9,414 nt of DNA from Porticoccaceae bacterium (GTDB taxonomy: Bacteria > Pseudomonadota > Gammaproteobacteria > Pseudomonadales > Porticoccaceae). The DNA is taken from the NCBI GenBank assembly GCA_019090225.1, contig JAHRWI010000144.1:1-9414 (forward strand), in the 5' to 3' direction. The notes under the pieces are model-generated. The model worked only from the letters and a program-made list of their open reading frames with translations. It made no database searches and was not told where the DNA came from. Shown here one piece after another: positions 1 through 7,915 of this stretch. Each line of letters begins with the position of its first letter. The stretch's first letter is position 1. The translations under genes and the position numbers were made by a program.

Positions 1-107
1 CCATAGACTACTGATTCTTCTTGCATTGTTGTTCCAATATTGCAATCAAGTCTTGCCGCGAAAGTGTCGCCCCAACAAACCCTCTGCTACTGACTTAATG
101 GTTTTAA

Positions 108-2432
108 TCAAAATTCTGAATAGCGGGCTAGCATAGCGCAAAACTCGGTTTCATCCATGATCACAACACCCAAACCCTGAGCCTTTTTTAATTTTGAGCC
201 AGCGGAGTCACCCGCCACAACACAGGCAGTTTTTGCTGACACGCTGCTCGCTACTTTGGCGCCCAGGTTCTGCAAGTGTTGCTTTGCATCGTCCCGCTTC
301 ATGGTCGTCAGGGTACCCGTCAAGACCCAGGATTGCCCTTCAAGACTTTTTGAAGCTGATCCTTCCCCAGCGTTGGCATCGTCATCGATCCTGGCGGGCC
401 AAACGATTTTGGCTTCATTGATAAGCTTATCCAGCACTTCGAGGTTGTGAGCCTGGGTGAAAAAACTGACGATATGTTCTGCCACCACTGGGCCAATACC
501 CTCAATCAGACTTTTATTGCTGAACTGAAAATCCTTTGCCCCTGCAGCTTTGAGCGCCTCATAAGAAGGGAACTTGATAACGATAGCTTCGGCCAATGTT
601 GGACTCACACCACGGACCTTCAAATGATATAGCCATTTGGCCAGCTCCTCGGTATCTGGCGCGACAGCCGATTTCAGAGCTTCAACCAGGGCGGCTGCCT
701 TTTTGGGGCCGAGGCCTTTAACACCTTTTCGTTCAATAAAGACATCTGTCGTCACTGACTCTAAAACTTCAACGGAACCGAAGTGAGCAGCCAGTGCTGC
801 GGCGGACACCTCACCCACCTCTCGAATACCCAGGGCGTAGAGAAATCGTGCAAACGTTGTTTTACGGCTTCGCTTCAAAGCATGGATCAAGTTTTGAGCA
901 GACTTCTCCGCCATTCGCTCAATACCCGCTACTTCTTCCGTAGTTAGTAAATACAAATCTGCTGGATCCCGGATCAGCTCAAGGTCAACCAATTGCTCAA
1001 TCAGCTTGTCCCCCAGACCATCGATATCCATGGCCCGGCGAGAAGCAAAATGCTTGATGGCTTCTTTGCGCTGAGCGGGACAATAAAGCCCTCCAGAGCA
1101 CCGGGCCACCGCCTCGCCTTCAATACGCACAACATCCGATCCACATTCTGGGCAATGAACCGGGAATACGATGGGGCTGCGCGGAGAGGCTTCGACGTTA
1201 CCGACGACATGGTCATCAATAACAGGGTTATTGGCCACTCTAGCGACCTGAGGAATAACATCACCTGCACGGCGGACGATGACGCGATCACCAATACATA
1301 CCCCCAGCCGCTCGATTTCATCCTGATTGTGCAGGGTCGCATTACTCACGGTAACGCCGCCGACAAATACCGGTTCAAGACGCGCTACCGGGGTAATGGC
1401 ACCCGTGCGTCCGACCTGAAACTCTACATCAAGCAGTATGGTACTTTCTTCCTCAGCTGGAAATTTCCGGGCGATAGCCCAACGGGGCGCTCGCGCTACA
1501 AAACCCAATTGCTCCTGAAGACTAAAGCTGCTGACCTTATAAACAATGCCGTCGATGTCGTAGCTCAGGCCAGCGCGTTTATCGGCCAGGCTGCGGTAAT
1601 AATCGATACAGGCCTCAATGCCTTTAACGTCGGTCATGAGGGTATTGATCAAGAATCCCCAGCCTTTTAACGCCATCATGGCATCGAGATGGGTATCCAT
1701 AATGGGGTCACCCTGGCCCTCAACCCGCCCAATACTGTAGGCGCACATTTCCAGAGGTCGGCTAGCGGTTATGCTTGAGTCGAGCTGACGAAGACTACCC
1801 GCTGCTGCATTGCGTGGATTAACAAAAGGCTTTTCATCAAGCTTTAGTGCCTCCGCGTTGAATCGATGGAAGCCTTCAAGGGGCATATAGACTTCACCGC
1901 GCACCTCAAGCAGAGGTGGCACCTGGTCACCGCGAAGCCGTAAGGGCACAGAAGCCACGGTGCGAATATTGGCAGTGATATTTTCGCCACTGTAGCCATC
2001 GCCCCGGGTAGCCGCCTGAGTTAACACGCCTTGCTCGTAGAGCAGACTTACCGCGATACCGTCGAGTTTCGGTTCGCAAATATATTCAATATCACCATCG
2101 ATATTCAGCTTGCTATGCACCCGTCGATCAAAATCACGTAGCTCATCATCGTCAAAGGCGTTATCCAGAGACAGCATGGGTACGGCGTGACTGACGGACT
2201 GGAAGGACGACAAAGGTGGCGAACCCACCCGCTGGGTAGGTGAATCGGGTGTTAGCAAGTGGGGATGAAGCTGTTCAATATCCTGTAGACGACGCAACAG
2301 GCGATCATATTCGCTATCGGTGATCAGCGGATCGTCGAGGGAATAGTAGCGGTAATTGTGCTCATGAAGTTGTGCGCTGAGCACTTTGGCTTCCGCCGCC
2401 AGGTCGCGCTGAGAGTCTGCCTGGCTAACCAT
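108..2432 (-). CDS. ligA: NAD-dependent DNA ligase LigA
   Basis: Seals nicks in duplex DNA during replication and repair, using NAD+ to form a ligase-adenylate. The 774-residue protein has the full family order. An N-terminal Ia region carries the Y-x-Y-Y and D-x-E-Y-D-x-L motifs (about 27-45). The adenylation domain has the KLDG motif, with catalytic Lys122. The OB fold spans roughly 330-410. A four-cysteine zinc finger uses C427, C430, C445 and C451. Helix-hairpin-helix (HhH) repeats cover about 460-660, and a C-terminal BRCT domain covers about 695-774. All key residues are present, so it should be active. It is about 100 residues longer than the 671-residue E. coli enzyme, mostly through an extra HhH segment near residues 560-640; Pseudomonas LigA is similarly long. 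The ATG start matches the usual family N-terminus, with AGGGA 13 bases upstream as a distant Shine-Dalgarno. It lies 75 bases after zipA and is probably the last gene of the smc-zipA-ligA unit. Confidence 0.98.
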   Translation of the reverse strand: MVSQADSQRDLAAEAKVLSAQLHEHNYRYYSLDDPLITDSEYDRLLRRLQDIEQLHPHLLTPDSPTQRVGSPPLSSFQSVSHAVPMLSLDNAFDDDELRDFDRRVHSKLNIDGDIEYICEPKLDGIAVSLLYEQGVLTQAATRGDGYSGENITANIRTVASVPLRLRGDQVPPLLEVRGEVYMPLEGFHRFNAEALKLDEKPFVNPRNAAAGSLRQLDSSITASRPLEMCAYSIGRVEGQGDPIMDTHLDAMMALKGWGFLINTLMTDVKGIEACIDYYRSLADKRAGLSYDIDGIVYKVSSFSLQEQLGFVARAPRWAIARKFPAEEESTILLDVEFQVGRTGAITPVARLEPVFVGGVTVSNATLHNQDEIERLGVCIGDRVIVRRAGDVIPQVARVANNPVIDDHVVGNVEASPRSPIVFPVHCPECGSDVVRIEGEAVARCSGGLYCPAQRKEAIKHFASRRAMDIDGLGDKLIEQLVDLELIRDPADLYLLTTEEVAGIERMAEKSAQNLIHALKRSRKTTFARFLYALGIREVGEVSAAALAAHFGSVEVLESVTTDVFIERKGVKGLGPKKAAALVEALKSAVAPDTEELAKWLYHLKVRGVSPTLAEAIVIKFPSYEALKAAGAKDFQFSNKSLIEGIGPVVAEHIVSFFTQAHNLEVLDKLINEAKIVWPARIDDDANAGEGSASKSLEGQSWVLTGTLTTMKRDDAKQHLQNLGAKVASSVSAKTACVVAGDSAGSKLKKAQGLGVVIMDETEFCAMLARYSEF

Positions 2433-2507
2433 GATTGATCGAGTTTCCCTAAATAACTGACTTTCTGAAATACTGAGTTTTACTAAGCACCTAACTTTGC
2501 TAGTGCT

Positions 2508-3434
2508 CTAGCTCGCCAACTGACGGCGGTTGTAATCCATAATCTGCTCGCGATAGTGCTCGGCAGTTTGCCGGGTTAGCGCGCTGCGATCTGCATCTTT
2601 TAACTCGCCGCCCAACTCCTTCTTAATCCCATCGACCGTGCCTAGCAATAGCTCGAAAGCAGCCATCGGATCATCACTATCTTGCATAACCATGAAAAAG
2701 GTTAGGCCGGGACTTGAAAAACTCGCCATTTCATTGAGTTCAAAGGTGCCAGGATTAACCGAATTGGTCACACTAAACAAGACATTGCCACTGCCATCTT
2801 CATGCTCATGACGATGAAATATTTTTTGCGAGCCGTAACGCAAGCCCTTATCTAATAAGACTTCAAGTAAGGGGCCACCTGGAAATTGTTCACCAAGACT
2901 GGCCATCAAGTGTAGAACGATAAAGTCCTGTTCGCCGACTTCAGCATCATCACTATCATCAACTTCAACACCACTACCGTCATAGTCTTCTACAGACTCG
3001 CTCTGCTCAGGAGGATCAAGCTCACTGTCTTGATTCTGCTCAATCTCATACTCAACAGCCGGGCTGTTTTCGGCATTCAACGTTTCGTTATCATCTGCCG
3101 ACAATGCTGCCTCAGCATCATCTAGACTCAGCGATGCCTGCTCCGGTTCGCGAAAAGGCATGGTCAGCTTGTTTTGATTTTTTGCCGCATTCTGCTTCAT
3201 CACTCGGCTCAATCGGTCTGCACTCTGCTCATCGCGAACTTCTACGACTCGGGCTTTACCGGGCAGCTCTGAATTATGATCATCAAAACCGTCGTCATCA
3301 AATATCGGTTGTCGACGCCGGCGTACCCGAAGCTCGCCGCTGCTACCACGCGATCTACGAAACCCATCAAGCAATATAGCGATCACCAGTAGCACGCCTA
3401 GCCCGATAAGGATTTCTCGTCCACCTAATTCCAT
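2508..3434 (-). CDS. zipA: Cell division protein ZipA
   Basis: Inner-membrane protein that tethers FtsZ filaments to the membrane and stabilises the Z ring. The 308-residue product is N-out with one transmembrane segment at about residues 8-23 (ILIGLGVLLVIAILL). This is followed by a basic patch at 26-41 (RRSRG...RVRRRR), a long polar linker, and the FtsZ-binding ZipA C-terminal domain at about 168-303. That domain carries the hallmark strings IFHRHE (205-210), VLFSVTNSVNPGTFEL (218-233) and FFMVMQ (246-251). E. coli ZipA is 328 residues. The linker is unusual: residues 101-170 hold 26 Asp/Glu and no Lys or Arg, and few prolines, where the E. coli linker is Pro/Gln-rich. The ATG is chosen because the membrane segment follows directly; only a weak GAG lies upstream. 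It sits 149 bases after smc, enough room for its own promoter, although I could not find convincing -35/-10 boxes. Confidence 0.97.
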   Translation of the reverse strand: MELGGREILIGLGVLLVIAILLDGFRRSRGSSGELRVRRRRQPIFDDDGFDDHNSELPGKARVVEVRDEQSADRLSRVMKQNAAKNQNKLTMPFREPEQASLSLDDAEAALSADDNETLNAENSPAVEYEIEQNQDSELDPPEQSESVEDYDGSGVEVDDSDDAEVGEQDFIVLHLMASLGEQFPGGPLLEVLLDKGLRYGSQKIFHRHEHEDGSGNVLFSVTNSVNPGTFELNEMASFSSPGLTFFMVMQDSDDPMAAFELLLGTVDGIKKELGGELKDADRSALTRQTAEHYREQIMDYNRRQLAS

Positions 3435-3583
3435 ATTTTTACTCGCTGTACCATCACCTATACCGATCTATTCTGTTTTATCCTACCCTGAACTTTGCTG
3501 CTAGTAACTTTGTAGCCAGGGACTCTGCAGCTAAAACCCTTTGTGCGAAGTCTAAACCTCATTGCTAAGCGAAACACCGCAGG

Positions 3584-6500
3584 CTATTCGGCCAGCTCAG
3601 CGGCTTCATCAACGTCTACTGAGACCAGTCGAGACACGCCGGGTTCATTCATGGTCACGCCCATCAGCTGACTGGCCATCTCCATGGACTGTTTGTTGTG
3701 GGTAATATAAATAAACTGCACGGTTTCGGACATTTCTTTCACCAGGTTCGCGTAACGACCCACATTGGCATCATCCAGGGGCGCATCGACCTCATCAAGC
3801 ATACAAAAGGGCGCGGGATTAAGACGGAAGATGGAAAACACCAGGGCAATCGCGGTAAGGGCTTTTTCGCCACCGGATAACAAATGCACCGTGGTGTTTT
3901 TCTTGCCCGGCGGTTGCGCCATGATGGTCACACCTGCATCGAGCAAGTCCTCGCCAGTTAATTCCAAATAGGCGTGACCGCCGCCAAATAGTTTTGGAAA
4001 CAGCGCCTGTAATGAAGTATTGACGGCGTCGTAGGTTTCCTTAAATTTTGTCCGCGTTTCCCGGTCAATTTTCCGAATCGCTGATTCGAGGGTTTCCAGG
4101 GCATCAGCTAATTCATCATTCTGGGCATCAAGGTACGATTTGCGCTCAGACTCTACCTTATATTCATCCATTGCAGCCAGGTTGATGGCTCCCAGGCGCT
4201 GGATTCTATTCTCCACCTGGGTCAGTCTATTTTGCCATCCGTCCTGCCCTGCTCCATCGGGCATCTCTTCAAGCAGGTCGGCCAGCTTATAGTGAATTTC
4301 TTCTACCTGCTCGGCAATAGTATTACGTCGTGTCTGTAATTCCTGAACCGCAATACGAAAGCCTTCGAGGCTGGCGCGGCTTTCCTGAATCTCATTTTCC
4401 AGGCGGGCTCGATCCTTCTCCACATCACGTATTTGCGCTTCGCAGTCGTCAAGTTGCTGGCGCACTTCCCCCAGTGCCTTTTCAATATCAAGTCGTTGAC
4501 CAAGTTTTTGCTCAAGCTCAGCCTGCAACTCAGCGCGAGGATCATCGTCCTGATTATAATTGGCCAACAGCGAAGCCTGACGTTCTGCAAGCCGCTGCAA
4601 CTGGGTTTCAAGCCGACCAATGCCTTCACGAATAGCTACTAATTGGGTGCTAAGGGAACCTTCCCTGACCACAAGCTCGTGGACTCGGTCATGGTCATGC
4701 CGCGCGGCCTGGCGCGCCTGATCCAGCGCGCCCCGGTTTGCATCACGACGCGCAAGCAGAGTTTCACGACGCTCACTGTCATCAGCCATTGCCGTAATCG
4801 CGGACTCCAACAACTTTCGCGCATCTGCCAGTGAGTCACGATCTCTGGTCTGTTGAAGCGCAGCCTCTTCAGATTCTCCGCTTATACGTTGTCTTTGCTT
4901 TCGGTCCTGCTCGATTTTTGCCTCGGCGATATTTAATCTGGATTTAAGCTGAGCAGCGTTTTCCTGTAAGGCTCTTAGCCCAGCAGCACTGCTTTCTCGC
5001 TGACGTTCCTGATCGCCAAGTTGCTGTTCCGTGTCGGCAAGTTTTTGCTCCAGACTGGCAACATCATTCTTCTGAACACTGATGCCCTCCTCTAGCTCCG
5101 CCAGTTCTCGCTGACGAACCAGCACACCACTAATATTGTTTTCGCCCCGCGTGACCCGAGCCCAGTTTGCACCCAGCCAATGTCCGTCTTTGCTAACCAC
5201 GGATTCGCCATCACTTAGCTCACTGCGTAAGGTCATAGCTGCGTTGAGAGTATCAACCGCATAAATGTTATTGAGCAACGGGCTAGCTGCGCAGGGTTCA
5301 ATCTTAGTGCTTAGACGCGTATGGGCACTCGCTCCCACCACTTCCCCCTGCCCCCGACTAGCCTGATCTGAATCCACTAGCACCAGCTTGCCGGCAGTCC
5401 AATCATCCAGTGCGTTAGAATACTGCGACAGCTGATCAACACTGACCGCCTGCAAAAAATCACCCAATACGGTTTCGACAGCGGTTTCCCAACCACTATC
5501 AACCTTCAATTGCGCGGTCAGGTTTTCGGCATCGGTCAAACCATGCGCGCTGAGCCATTTCTCTCGACCTTTATCACCGCCCAGAGCTGCTGCTTGCAGA
5601 GCCTCCACAGAGGCTTTCCGTCCCAGAGATTGCTGCAGTGCAGCGCGGGCCTGATTGAGGCTACTCGCGGATTGCGTTCGGTTCTGACGCGCTGTTTCGA
5701 TAGCGCCGAGCAGCTCGCTATGTTGAGTCTCGGCAGCCTGACTCTGATCCCGGATGTCGGCGAGTTGTCCTTCTATACCAGCGGTTTGCTCTGCTTCAGG
5801 ACTTGCTTCCAGCGCTGCCTGGTCATCAGATAACCGTTTAACCCGCTGTGCCAGAGTCGACAACGACGCCTCCAGATGCTCAATACGGGATTTCTGCACT
5901 TCCACCTGACGCTGGGGTTGCACCGCCCCTTCGTTAAATTCATCCCAACTGGACTGCCAGGCAGACATTGCTTGCTCAGCGCTGATGAGCTGCTCGCTTG
6001 ACTGCGCCTCTGCGTTTTTGGCCTTGGTAACCTGGGTGACTATCTCTTCTAATTCCGCATGCCAACCCTCGGCCTTAGCTTTATCCTCAATCAAATGCTG
6101 CTCGGATTCAGCAAAGTTACGCTGGGTCTGATCCAGATCCCGCTGAAGTTCTTCAGCCCGATCTTTGGCGTGCTTGATCGATTGCTCTACGCGGGCGACC
6201 TCTGCGCCAACGGCGTAGTAACGGCCCTGAACCTCACGGAATTTCTCGTTGCACTCAGTATGTTCAATGCGGAACTTTTCTAACTGGGTATCACAGCCGC
6301 TTTTGTCGGTGATCAGTGCTTCCGTTTTTAAGGCCGCAGCGCTGATGATCTGATCCCGCTCTTCAACCTGATCATTGAAATCTGACCAACGTAGGGCTAA
6401 CAGTTGTCCACGCAGCAAACGTTCTTCTTTTTTAAATTCGGTGTACTTTTCTGCCGCTTTTGACTGCCTTTCCAGTCGCTGCAACTGACGGGCTAATTCT

Positions 6501-7096
6501 TCACGAATATCCGTTAAACGCTCTAGGTTTTCGCGGGTGCGCCGAATTCGACTCTCGGTATCCTTGCGACGTTCTTTGTATTTGGAAATACCAGCGGCTT
6601 CTTCAATGTAGCCTCTTAATTCTTCGGGTCTTGACGAGACCAGGCTCGAAATCATGCCCTGCTCGATAATAGAATAACTGCGCGGTCCCAGGCCTGTGCC
6701 TAAAAAGACGTCGGTGATGTCGCGACGTCGACATCGGCTACCGTTGAGAAAATAGCCGGAGTTGCCGTCCCGGGCCACAGTACGACGAATGGATATCTCA
6801 CTGTAAGATGCGTACTCGCCGCCCAGGGTGCCATCGGAATTATCAAAAACTAGCTCTATCGATGCCTGGCCAACCGGTTTACGCCCACCCGAGCCATTGA
6901 AAATAACATCGGACATGGACTCGCCGCGCAATTGCTTGACCGAGCTTTCACCCATGACCCAGCGCACAGCATCGATAATATTGGATTTTCCGCAGCCGTT
7001 TGGCCCTACGACGGCGCAGAGATTACTGGGGAAGGTGACGGTAGTTGGATCAACAAAGGACTTGAATCCGGCAAGTTTGATACATTTGAGGCGCAT
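3584..7096 (-). CDS. smc: Chromosome segregation ATPase Smc
   Basis: Condensin subunit that dimerises through a hinge and uses ATP to compact and segregate the chromosome, normally with ScpA and ScpB (not in this window). Numbering from the ATG gives 1170 residues, the usual length for the family. The N-terminal head has Walker A GPNGCGKS (31-38) and the Q-loop region with IIEQG (143-147). Two long coiled coils (about 170-500 and 665-1010) flank a globular hinge (about 512-660). The C-terminal head has the ABC signature LSGGEK (1073-1078), Walker B CMLDE with D1101 and E1102, the D-loop region APLDD, and the H-loop YITHN. A TTG codon directly precedes the ATG, but the ATG gives the conserved MRLK start. 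The Shine-Dalgarno is a weak AAGAG six bases upstream. A 6-bp hairpin lies 15 bases further up. Presence of Smc instead of MukB supports the Pseudomonadales-like placement. Confidence 0.98.
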   Translation of the reverse strand: MRLKCIKLAGFKSFVDPTTVTFPSNLCAVVGPNGCGKSNIIDAVRWVMGESSVKQLRGESMSDVIFNGSGGRKPVGQASIELVFDNSDGTLGGEYASYSEISIRRTVARDGNSGYFLNGSRCRRRDITDVFLGTGLGPRSYSIIEQGMISSLVSSRPEELRGYIEEAAGISKYKERRKDTESRIRRTRENLERLTDIREELARQLQRLERQSKAAEKYTEFKKEERLLRGQLLALRWSDFNDQVEERDQIISAAALKTEALITDKSGCDTQLEKFRIEHTECNEKFREVQGRYYAVGAEVARVEQSIKHAKDRAEELQRDLDQTQRNFAESEQHLIEDKAKAEGWHAELEEIVTQVTKAKNAEAQSSEQLISAEQAMSAWQSSWDEFNEGAVQPQRQVEVQKSRIEHLEASLSTLAQRVKRLSDDQAALEASPEAEQTAGIEGQLADIRDQSQAAETQHSELLGAIETARQNRTQSASSLNQARAALQQSLGRKASVEALQAAALGGDKGREKWLSAHGLTDAENLTAQLKVDSGWETAVETVLGDFLQAVSVDQLSQYSNALDDWTAGKLVLVDSDQASRGQGEVVGASAHTRLSTKIEPCAASPLLNNIYAVDTLNAAMTLRSELSDGESVVSKDGHWLGANWARVTRGENNISGVLVRQRELAELEEGISVQKNDVASLEQKLADTEQQLGDQERQRESSAAGLRALQENAAQLKSRLNIAEAKIEQDRKQRQRISGESEEAALQQTRDRDSLADARKLLESAITAMADDSERRETLLARRDANRGALDQARQAARHDHDRVHELVVREGSLSTQLVAIREGIGRLETQLQRLAERQASLLANYNQDDDPRAELQAELEQKLGQRLDIEKALGEVRQQLDDCEAQIRDVEKDRARLENEIQESRASLEGFRIAVQELQTRRNTIAEQVEEIHYKLADLLEEMPDGAGQDGWQNRLTQVENRIQRLGAINLAAMDEYKVESERKSYLDAQNDELADALETLESAIRKIDRETRTKFKETYDAVNTSLQALFPKLFGGGHAYLELTGEDLLDAGVTIMAQPPGKKNTTVHLLSGGEKALTAIALVFSIFRLNPAPFCMLDEVDAPLDDANVGRYANLVKEMSETVQFIYITHNKQSMEMASQLMGVTMNEPGVSRLVSVDVDEAAELAE

Positions 7097-7110
7097 CAAT
7101 CACTCTTTAG

Positions 7111-7127
7111 TCAGGGTTTTTCCCTGA
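7111..7127 (-). promoter_or_regulatory. Perfect hairpin in the smc leader
   Basis: On the smc sense strand TCAGGG pairs with CCCTGA around an AAAAA loop, a perfect 6-bp stem. It ends 14 bases before the smc ATG and just before the weak AAGAG ribosome binding site. It lacks a trailing U run on either strand, so it does not look like an intrinsic terminator. It could be a leader hairpin tuning translation or an operator; this is inference. Confidence 0.45.
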
Positions 7128-7198
7128 ATGATGATAAAAAAAGCCACAGTGTAGCTTACCTAACAAAACCACTGCATAGCAGCAACTGCAAACGATTT

Positions 7199-7211
7199 TA
7201 CACACTGTGTA
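7199..7211. repeat. 13-bp palindrome TACACA-C-TGTGTA
   Basis: A perfect inverted repeat of 6 bp with a one-base centre, the size and shape of a dimeric repressor half-site pair. It overlaps the right arm of a wider inverted pair, CACAGTG (7145-7151) with CACTGTG (7203-7209), 51 bases apart. It lies about 103 bases upstream of smc and 176 bases upstream of trmL. No cognate regulator gene is in the window. Confidence 0.4.
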
Positions 7212-7387
7212 GCCGGGAACAAACCAAAGCTGGCAATTAGTTACAACAAGTACCATTACCTTCAGATCAAGCCTTGTCACAGCATCAACAATACGTGCAG
7301 AATTGACCAATCCTGATCGCGTTTCCCAAAGCCCATTAGCAATAAACCCATCCCGGATCACCCCTATCCCTAACAGGCTTAATCTTG

Positions 7388-7867
7388 ATGTTTAATATCG
7401 TACTGTTCGAGCCAGAAATCCCTCCCAATACAGGCAATATTATCCGCCTTTGTGCCAATACCGGGTTTGCTCTGCACCTGATTGAGCCATTGGGTTTTGT
7501 TATGGACGATAAAAAATTGCGACGTGCTGGTCTTGATTACCGGGAATCACAGCAGGTGGTTATTCATAAGGACTGGCAGGCATTTGTCGACAAAATGGCA
7601 CCCCAGCGGGTTTTTGCTGTTAGCACCAAAGGTCAGAGCAACTACACTAGTATCGACTTTGCGCCTGGTGACACCCTGGTTTTTGGCCCTGAGACCCGAG
7701 GCCTAAGCCAGGACTTTCTCGCAAAATTACCAGGCACTTCAATTTTGCGCATCCCCATGCAAGCCGATAATCGCAGTCTCAACCTGTCCAATGCCGTGGC
7801 CATCGTCGCATACGAGGCCTGGCGTCAGCTAGACTTCACTGGCGCGCAGTCGGCTAACAGTCGGTAA
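7388..7867 (+). CDS. trmL: tRNA (cytidine/uridine-34-2'-O)-methyltransferase TrmL
   Basis: SPOUT-family enzyme that uses S-adenosylmethionine to methylate the ribose 2'-OH of the wobble base (position 34) of the two leucine tRNAs with CAA and UAA-type anticodons. The 159-residue product is nearly the length of E. coli TrmL (157) and keeps its motifs: EPEIPPNTGNIIRLCANTG (8-26), FGPETRGL (99-106), RIPM (121-124) and LNLSNAVAIVAYEAWRQL (131-148), the last two forming the trefoil-knot cofactor pocket. The catalytic-type Arg20 in the N-terminal motif is present. A TTG lies directly before the ATG, but the ATG matches the family start (M-x-N-I-V-L). The ribosome binding site is weak (AGG about 10 bases upstream). 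It is followed 44 bases later by a flavodoxin gene on the same strand, so the two are probably co-transcribed. Confidence 0.96.
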   Translation: MFNIVLFEPEIPPNTGNIIRLCANTGFALHLIEPLGFVMDDKKLRRAGLDYRESQQVVIHKDWQAFVDKMAPQRVFAVSTKGQSNYTSIDFAPGDTLVFGPETRGLSQDFLAKLPGTSILRIPMQADNRSLNLSNAVAIVAYEAWRQLDFTGAQSANSR

Positions 7868-7880
7868 GCAGTGGACAAGC

Positions 7881-7915
7881 AAGGTGAGTAATCGATGAGC
7901 CGGAACAAGCGATGA
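7881..7915 (+). promoter_or_regulatory. Six-codon upstream open frame with strong ribosome binding site before the flavodoxin
   Basis: AAGGTGAG (7881-7888) is the best Shine-Dalgarno near here, and it sits six bases before an ATG at 7895, not before the flavodoxin ATG. That ATG opens a frame of six codons (MSRNKR) whose TGA (7913-7915) overlaps the flavodoxin ATG at 7912 as ATGA. Such an arrangement allows translational coupling. The flavodoxin also has a modest GGAA (7902-7905) of its own, six bases before its ATG, so the short frame may be chance. Confidence 0.35.

Larger units (their letters stand above)
7097..7387. promoter_or_regulatory. Divergent smc / trmL intergenic region
   Basis: This 291-base gap between the divergent starts of smc and trmL must contain the promoters of both. 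I see no coding potential that resembles a known protein. It holds a perfect hairpin next to smc (7111-7127), a 13-bp palindrome (7199-7211), and a 7-bp inverted pair CACAGTG (7145-7151) / CACTGTG (7203-7209). A weak candidate promoter toward trmL is TTGTCA (7274-7279) with CAGAAT (7298-7303) at 18-base spacing. I could not find convincing boxes toward smc. Confidence 0.6.

Noticed and set aside
1..107. Possible start of another minus-strand gene (ATG at 26, MQEESVVY to the left edge), plus a GCGA-CACTT-TCGC hairpin after ligA
   Set aside because: Only eight codons are visible with no recognisable motif and no clear ribosome binding site. The hairpin stem is 4 bp without a T run, so neither a gene nor a terminator is supported.
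993..1670. A 225-codon open frame on the plus strand opposite ligA
   Set aside because: It is entirely antisense to the conserved adenylation and OB regions of LigA, has no recognisable motif, and is best explained as a shadow of ligA codon use.
4303..4839. Several 60-110 codon open frames on both strands within smc
   Set aside because: They overlap the coiled-coil coding region in other frames, have no ribosome binding sites or family motifs, and the smc frame is unbroken.
7107..7361. An 84-codon open frame on the minus strand across the smc/trmL gap
   Set aside because: It has no family resemblance and would fill the region that must hold both divergent promoters.
7385..7387. TTG start for trmL, and similarly TTG at 7097-7099 for smc
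   Set aside because: Each TTG directly precedes an ATG that matches the conserved family N-terminus, so the ATG was used in both cases.
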